Origin: SZUA-229 sp036567985
GTDB taxonomy: Bacteria; Pseudomonadota; Gammaproteobacteria; SZUA-229
Assembly: GCA_036567985.1 (NCBI GenBank)
Contig: DATCTK010000013.1
Location: 1-26,861, forward strand
DNA length: 26,861 nucleotides
Reading direction: 5' to 3'
Part shown: positions 23,081-26,861 of the stretch, one piece after another
Layout of the letters: each line of letters begins with the position of its first letter
Position numbering within the stretch: the first letter of the stretch is position 1
The notes under the pieces: model-generated
Told to the model about the DNA's origin: nothing
Databases searched by the model: none
The model's input: only the letters and a program-made list of their open reading frames with translations
Position numbers and translations under genes: made by a program

Positions 23081-23099
23081 TATTCGCGATTTACGAATA
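23081..23099. promoter_or_regulatory. Perfect dyad next to the mntA start (putative operator)
   Basis: TATTCG (23081-23086) and CGAATA (23094-23099) form a perfect inverted repeat with a 7-bp spacer, 5 bp upstream of the mntA start codon. A second outer pair CTATTC/GAATAG surrounds part of it. The position and symmetry suit autoregulation by the winged-helix part of the fused antitoxin (inference). Confidence 0.5.
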
Positions 23100-23147
23100 A
23101 AGAATAGCATTGCAAGGCATCAAGTCAAGCAGTTACACCGCATAGCT

Positions 23148-23262
23148 CGGTAGTTCGGGGTCAGAGTAACAACTCGATACGATTAAGATTTTGAGGACGA
23201 AAACCATGAGACGGTTTGCATGGGAAAGACATGGGAGTTGTTACTCTGACCCCGAACTACCG
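23148..23262. repeat. Hairpin element with 28-bp perfect inverted arms
   Basis: Arms at 23148-23175 and 23235-23262 are exact reverse complements and contain the 25-bp repeat also present at 21806. The 59-bp centre holds no gene. It resembles a small palindromic mobile sequence, such as a REPIN-like or MITE unit. Confidence 0.75.
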
Positions 23263-23275
23263 TTCTCTCCTGGTT

Positions 23276-23351
23276 GTAGGTTGGGGTGACGCAGGAACCC
23301 CAACGAGTTATCCCTTGCAGCTTTATGTTGGGCTGCATGCCTTAGCCCAAC
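23276..23351. repeat. Two further REP-like palindromes
   Basis: GTAGGTTGGGGTGACGCAGG... at 23276-23304 is a fourth copy of the unit found at 21605, 21656 and 21728. A variant, GTTGGGCTG...CAGCCCAAC-like dyad (GTTGGGC / GCCCAAC), lies at 23327-23351. Both are between the hairpin element and the katG terminator. Confidence 0.7.
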
Positions 23352-23363
23352 CGCCAGATGATC

Positions 23364-23418
23364 AAAAAAAACGGAGAGATGGCAACCCGCCATTGCAGCG
23401 AGTTACCAATCTCTCCGT
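23364..23418 (-). terminator. Intrinsic terminator of katG
   Basis: On the minus strand ACGGAGAGAT (23418-23409) pairs with ATCTCTCCGT (23380-23371), with extra pairing inside (TGGTAAC/GTTGCCA). It is followed by a run of seven to eight T residues (23370-23364). It starts 26 nt after the katG stop. Confidence 0.85.
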
Positions 23419-23444
23419 CAGTCTTGCCGTTTTGTGAATCGACT

Positions 23445-25679
23445 TTATTTCAGATCAAAACGATCCAGTGTCATCACTTTGGTCCATGCTTTTACAAAGT
23501 CATTCACAAACTTCTCCTTGCCGTCATTGGCTGCATAAACTTCAGCCACCGCACGCAGTTCCGAGCTGGAACCAATCGCCAGGTCAACCGGGGTTGCGGT
23601 CCATTTCACCTTGCCGCTGCTGCGATCAATTCCTTCGTAAATACCTTCGCCCTTGGACGACTTCTGCCACTTGTTCGACATATCGAGCAGGTTAACAAAG
23701 AAGTCGTTGCTCAGCTGGCCGGGCCTGTCGGTAAATACGCCGTGGCCTGAACCACCGGCATTGGCGTTAAGCACACGCATGCCACCGATCAGCACGGTCA
23801 TTTCCGGCACGGTCAGGCTCAGCGTATCCGCCCTGTCCACCATCATATCCGCCGGTGAACGCAGGCTGGCCTTGCTGTAGTAGTTACGGAAGGCATCCGC
23901 TTTGGGTTCCAGCACCGCAAACGACTCGACATCGGTCTGCACCTGGCTGGCATCGGTGCGACCCGGTTTGAATGGCACCGTCACTTTATAACCGGCATCC
24001 TTAGCGGCTTTCTCGATGGCAGCTGCACCGCCGAGCACAATCACATCCGCCAGTGAGACTTTCTTGCCACCGGACAGATCATCGTTAAAGTCCTTCTGCA
24101 CCGCTTCGAGCTTGCTCAGCACTTTCGCCAGTGATTTGGGATCATTAACTTCCCAGTCTTTCTGTGGTTCAAGACGTAAGCGTGCACCGTTCGCACCACC
24201 GCGCATATCGGTATCACGATAGGAAGCTGCAGATGCCCAGGCGGTTTTCACAAGATCGGACACACTCAGTCCTGAATCCAGAATTTTTGCCTTAAGTTTG
24301 GCCGCATCCTTGTCACTGATCAGCTTGTGATCCACAGCGGGTACCGGGTCCTGCCAGATCATCATCTCGGCGGGCACTTCATCACCCACATAACGTGCTG
24401 CCGGGCCCATGTCGCGGTGCGTCAGTTTGAACCAGGCGCGGGCAAAGGCCTCATTAAAGGCATCCGCATCCCTGGCAAAACGCTCGGCAATCTTGCGATA
24501 GGCCGGGTCTTCACGCAGTGACAGGTCGGTGGTGAGCATAGTCACCGGGTTCATCTTGCCCTTGATGTGCGCATCGGGCACGGTGCCGCGCTGGTTTTCG
24601 TCTTTGGGAATCCACTGCACCGCACCAGCGGGGCTTTTCACCTGAACCCATTCCAGCGCTAACAGGTTGGCCAGAAACGCCTGGCTCCATTGCGTGGGTG
24701 TGGGTGTCCAGGCACCTTCCAGGCCACTGGTGACCGTATCTTCCGCATTGCCTTTACCGCAGCGGTTAATCCAGCCCAGGCCCTGCTCGGTGATATCGGC
24801 ACCGGTCGGCTCGGGGCCAACACATTTATCCGGGGCATGCGCGCCGTGGGTTTTACCCAGGGTGTGACCACCGGCAATCAGCGCGAGGGTTTCTTCATCG
24901 TTCATTGCCATGCGGCCAAAGGTTTCGCGGATATCGTGTGCCGCGGCTTTGGGGTCGTGACGCTTATGTGCCGCACCTTCCGGGTTCACATAAATCAGCC
25001 CCATCTGCACCGCGGCCAGCGGGTTTTCCAGATTACGTTCTTTATCCTTGTAGCGTTTATCATCGCCCATCCACACGGTTTCCGCACCCCAGTACACCAT
25101 GTCAGGCTCCCAGTCATCGGTACGGCCACCGGCAAAGCCCATGGTCTTGAAGCCGGAGTTTTCCAGCGCCACATTACCCGCTAGCACCATCAGGTCGGCC
25201 CAGGATACACTGCGGCCGTATTTCTGCTTAACCGGCCATAACAGACGACGCGCCTTGTCCAGGTTGGCATTATCGGGCCAGCTGTTGAGCGGCTCGAAGC
25301 GTTGCTGACCACCGTCAGCACCACCACGTCCATCCATGGTGCGGTAGGTACCGGCACTGTGCCAGGCCATGCGAATAAATAACGGACCATAGTTGCCCCA
25401 GTCTGCCGGCCACCAGTCCTGGGAGGTGGTCATCAGCTTTTCGATATCTTTCTTCAGGGCTTTCTGATCGACCTTGCTGAAGGCTTCAGCGTAATCGAAA
25501 TCCTCACCGTAGGGATTGGACTCAGGTGAATGCTGACGCAGCTGTTCCAGGTTGATCTTGTCTGGCCACCAGAACTGGTTGGACTTTGCATCGCCCGCGG
25601 CGAATGCAGACGTGGCTGGTGCGATGAGTGCTATCGATAGCATCGCCGACACCAGTGGTTTTCGTATTGGCATAATCAT
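23445..25679 (-). CDS. katG: Periplasmic catalase-peroxidase KatG
   Basis: A 744-residue bifunctional heme catalase-peroxidase that destroys hydrogen peroxide. Unlike cytoplasmic KatG it starts with a Sec signal (MPIRKPLVSAMLSIALIAPATSAFA, cleavage near residue 27), so it should act in the periplasm, as KatP does. In the N-terminal domain the distal residues Arg103, Trp106 and His107 lie in RMAWHSAGTYR, the proximal His272 in GGHTLGKTHGA, and the Met-Tyr-Trp adduct is Met257, Tyr230, Trp106. The C-terminal domain is a full-length inactive duplicate. AAGGTG precedes the first ATG, and a second ATG follows two codons later. The upstream DNA carries a possible OxyR half-site pattern. Single gene with its own terminator. 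Confidence 0.95.
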   Translation of the reverse strand: MIMPIRKPLVSAMLSIALIAPATSAFAAGDAKSNQFWWPDKINLEQLRQHSPESNPYGEDFDYAEAFSKVDQKALKKDIEKLMTTSQDWWPADWGNYGPLFIRMAWHSAGTYRTMDGRGGADGGQQRFEPLNSWPDNANLDKARRLLWPVKQKYGRSVSWADLMVLAGNVALENSGFKTMGFAGGRTDDWEPDMVYWGAETVWMGDDKRYKDKERNLENPLAAVQMGLIYVNPEGAAHKRHDPKAAAHDIRETFGRMAMNDEETLALIAGGHTLGKTHGAHAPDKCVGPEPTGADITEQGLGWINRCGKGNAEDTVTSGLEGAWTPTPTQWSQAFLANLLALEWVQVKSPAGAVQWIPKDENQRGTVPDAHIKGKMNPVTMLTTDLSLREDPAYRKIAERFARDADAFNEAFARAWFKLTHRDMGPAARYVGDEVPAEMMIWQDPVPAVDHKLISDKDAAKLKAKILDSGLSVSDLVKTAWASAASYRDTDMRGGANGARLRLEPQKDWEVNDPKSLAKVLSKLEAVQKDFNDDLSGGKKVSLADVIVLGGAAAIEKAAKDAGYKVTVPFKPGRTDASQVQTDVESFAVLEPKADAFRNYYSKASLRSPADMMVDRADTLSLTVPEMTVLIGGMRVLNANAGGSGHGVFTDRPGQLSNDFFVNLLDMSNKWQKSSKGEGIYEGIDRSSGKVKWTATPVDLAIGSSSELRAVAEVYAANDGKEKFVNDFVKAWTKVMTLDRFDLK

Positions 25680-26064
25680 ATTTCACCTTCTCTGGTCTGT
25701 TTATATTTATAATGCGTGTCACTGGAAATCATTATCACCGCATGCACATGGCACACAGCGATTTAACCGTATTACGATTCCGCCAGAGAGTATTACCCTG
25801 AATTAACAATGTATAAAATGAATTATTTCTATCGGCTTCATAGGAAATAACAATCAATGGTCTGCGTGGGAATTAACCAATAGAAATTATAAGCTTAGGC
25901 AGTGCATTAGCTTCTGCTAATGCAGGTTTTGAAAAATAATGCGGAGTTAAAAGTGTAAGGCCTATTGGCAATGCCAAAGTGAATGACACCAGCACAAAAG
26001 TGTAATCAGAAAAAAGGCCTATGCCACCATATGCTGTGGTTACATTTTTGCTATATGTTTTCTT
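25680..26064. other. Intergenic region upstream of katG
   Basis: About 385 bp without a gene, AT-rich. It contains the putative OxyR-like site and the presumed katG promoter. A repeated AAAAGTGTAA (25948-25957 and 25995-26004) lies 47 bp apart, with AAGGCCTAT near both copies (25958 and 26016). No protein-coding frame is credible. Confidence 0.5.
25829..25854 (-). promoter_or_regulatory. Putative OxyR site upstream of katG
   Basis: CTAT (25829-25832), seven bases, ATAG (25840-25843), seven bases, CAAT (25851-25854). This is three of the four tetranucleotide blocks of the OxyR pattern (ATAG-N7-CTAT-N7-ATAG-N7-CTAT) with one mismatch, and the fourth block matches poorly. It lies 150 nt upstream of the katG start, rather far for a core site. 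OxyR control of katG is common in proteobacteria. Confidence 0.4.
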
Positions 26065-26760
26065 CTAAATATACGACCATGTTTTCATAATTTTAAGATG
26101 ACTTTCTATCACCTTCGCAGATTCAGGATTATTCACCAGGCCGGGTAACACATTCAGAAAATCATCGTTAAGCAACAATGCAGCCTGATTCGAGAAGTAA
26201 GACTTTAGCTCCTCGGAGGCATTCATTAATTCTGTAATTAAGCCGGACCTGTTCTCCAGCACAAAAACAATGTCCTCAAGATCGTGGCTAAAATAATCAC
26301 CTTTGCCACGGCCTGCAAACGCCTCAAACTTTGTCGCTATAAAATACACAGGACTCACCACCTGAATCGCTACGCCACTGGGCAGTCTCATTTCAAGCGG
26401 CTCTGCAATGGCTTCTTTATACCAGCGATTTGAAAAACCCAATATGGATTCATCAATCGGCATCACATCCAGCTTAATCGTGCCCACGTCTGTATCGAAA
26501 AGCCAACGGCATACTGGCCCATCCGTATCTTCACGAAACCCAAGATCACGCAAGCGTTGTGAAAACTGGTGGTACTCAATCAGAGACGCCACATCGATAA
26601 TGACATCCACATCATCCGTTTTACGCACACCGAAGTGCCCCGCCGAATCAACCAGCAAAACGGTTGTACTTCCACCAACAAACGTAACCTGTGGCAACAA
26701 ATCAGCCAACGCCGATGCCACAGCCTCCAGCTGCATTACATTAATATCTTTTGCGTTCAT
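26065..26760 (-). CDS. AbiEii-like nucleotidyltransferase (orphan toxin-like protein)
   Basis: A 231-residue protein with a nucleotidyltransferase fold: FVGGSTTVLLVDSAG (residues 27-41), RKTDDVDVIIDVASL (46-60) with the DxD-type metal ligands Asp50 and Asp52, then KLDVMPIDESILGFSNRWYKEA and a KFEAFAGRGKGDYFSHDLEDIVFVLENR segment that resembles the KxxA/D...D-hDLxD element of AbiEii-type toxins. These enzymes usually occur in two-gene modules with an upstream winged-helix antitoxin. Here the start (26760) is only two bases from the TTAA of the right IS end, so any upstream partner has been cut away. GAGGT in the IS tip may serve as ribosome-binding site. The ATG at 26781 lies inside the IS and would add seven residues. 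Confidence 0.8.
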   Translation of the reverse strand: MNAKDINVMQLEAVASALADLLPQVTFVGGSTTVLLVDSAGHFGVRKTDDVDVIIDVASLIEYHQFSQRLRDLGFREDTDGPVCRWLFDTDVGTIKLDVMPIDESILGFSNRWYKEAIAEPLEMRLPSGVAIQVVSPVYFIATKFEAFAGRGKGDYFSHDLEDIVFVLENRSGLITELMNASEELKSYFSNQAALLLNDDFLNVLPGLVNNPESAKVIESHLKIMKTWSYI

Positions 26761-26766
26761 ATTTAA

Positions 26767-26861
26767 GGTACCTCTGAACAATGCTGATATGTCTCTGCGA
26801 GTCCTGAAGCGTGCAGCTACAAGGCGTGCTTCGCAGTGAATGGCTCAATTTATATATTGGC
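26767..26861 (+). mobile_element. IS5-like element end or MITE (right copy)
   Basis: The first 77 bp (26767-26843, tip GGTACCTCTGAACAA) are identical to the reverse complement of 73-149. The tip abuts TTAA (26763-26766), a YTAR-type target. After GAATGG the sequence diverges from the left copy, so the two elements are not identical throughout. No transposase sequence is visible before the window ends. Confidence 0.6.

Noticed and set aside
23176..23304. Short plus-strand frame starting MRRFAWERHG within the hairpin element
   Set aside because: Under 30 codons, runs into the inverted arm and the REP unit; considered a chance frame, not a transposase remnant.

Overview
This is about 27 kb of bacterial chromosome, almost certainly gammaproteobacterial. 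The neighbourhood combines ArfB, SelO, a TIGR02647-family protein, a Rof-type Rho antiterminator, a PhoP/PhoQ-like two-component pair with a PepSY protein, a GlyGly-CTERM-like choice-of-anchor H protein, and REP-type palindromes. Base composition looks moderate. I do not see enough to name a genus. The gene content (periplasmic molybdenum hydroxylase, DsrE-like and quinoprotein-type metallo-beta-lactamase proteins, secreted catalase-peroxidase) fits a free-living aquatic or sediment organism with an elaborate periplasm.

Layout. At each end lies the same 77-bp sequence in inverted orientation with the tips facing inward. They look like ends of an IS5-like element or MITE, each abutting a YTAR-type tetranucleotide (CTAG on the left, TTAA on the right). 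The left insertion cuts off the 3' end of an unidentified gene. The right one sits directly upstream of an AbiEii-like nucleotidyltransferase gene. From 381 to 4002 are housekeeping-type genes: a TrmH-family RNA methyltransferase, a lone cNMP-binding protein, arfB, a TIGR02647 protein and selO. From 4109 to 8985 a minus-strand operon encodes a periplasmic two-subunit molybdenum hydroxylase (2Fe-2S subunit, Tat-exported molybdopterin subunit), an HbpS/GlcG-like secreted protein, XdhC and a MocA-like cytidylyltransferase. Next come rof with an expanding pentapeptide-repeat N-terminus and a plus-strand pair, a secreted DsrE-like protein and a secreted metallo-beta-lactamase hydrolase, whose reading frames overlap.

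From 11.2 to 15.3 kb, all on the minus strand, are a small lipoprotein, a secreted coiled-coil stress-type protein, a RibD-C reductase with a TTG start, an unknown protein and a YadG/YadH-like ABC exporter. A decayed fragment of nifJ (pyruvate:ferredoxin oxidoreductase) follows at 15.5-15.7 kb. From 15.8 to 19.8 kb is an apparent envelope-signalling island: His/Arg-rich secreted protein, PepSY protein, PhoP-like regulator, PhoQ-like kinase and surface-anchored choice-of-anchor H protein. The first and last genes carry the same direct-repeat box (TTCAGC, 11-bp period) at almost the same distance from their start codons, which suggests one local regulon. A FadL-family outer-membrane protein lies beyond.

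From 21.4 to 23.4 kb is a repeat-dense accessory patch. It holds a HepT/MntA-type toxin-antitoxin pair in which the MntA antitoxin is fused to an N-terminal winged-helix protein. The pair is bracketed by inverted copies of a 25-bp repeat, with REP palindromes outside. The window closes with a signal-peptide-bearing catalase-peroxidase that has an intrinsic terminator and a possible OxyR site, then the orphan nucleotidyltransferase next to the right IS end. The most notable points are the repeat-bracketed fused TA cassette, the two matched TTCAGC boxes, the nifJ relic, the Rof repeat expansion and the mirrored IS tips.
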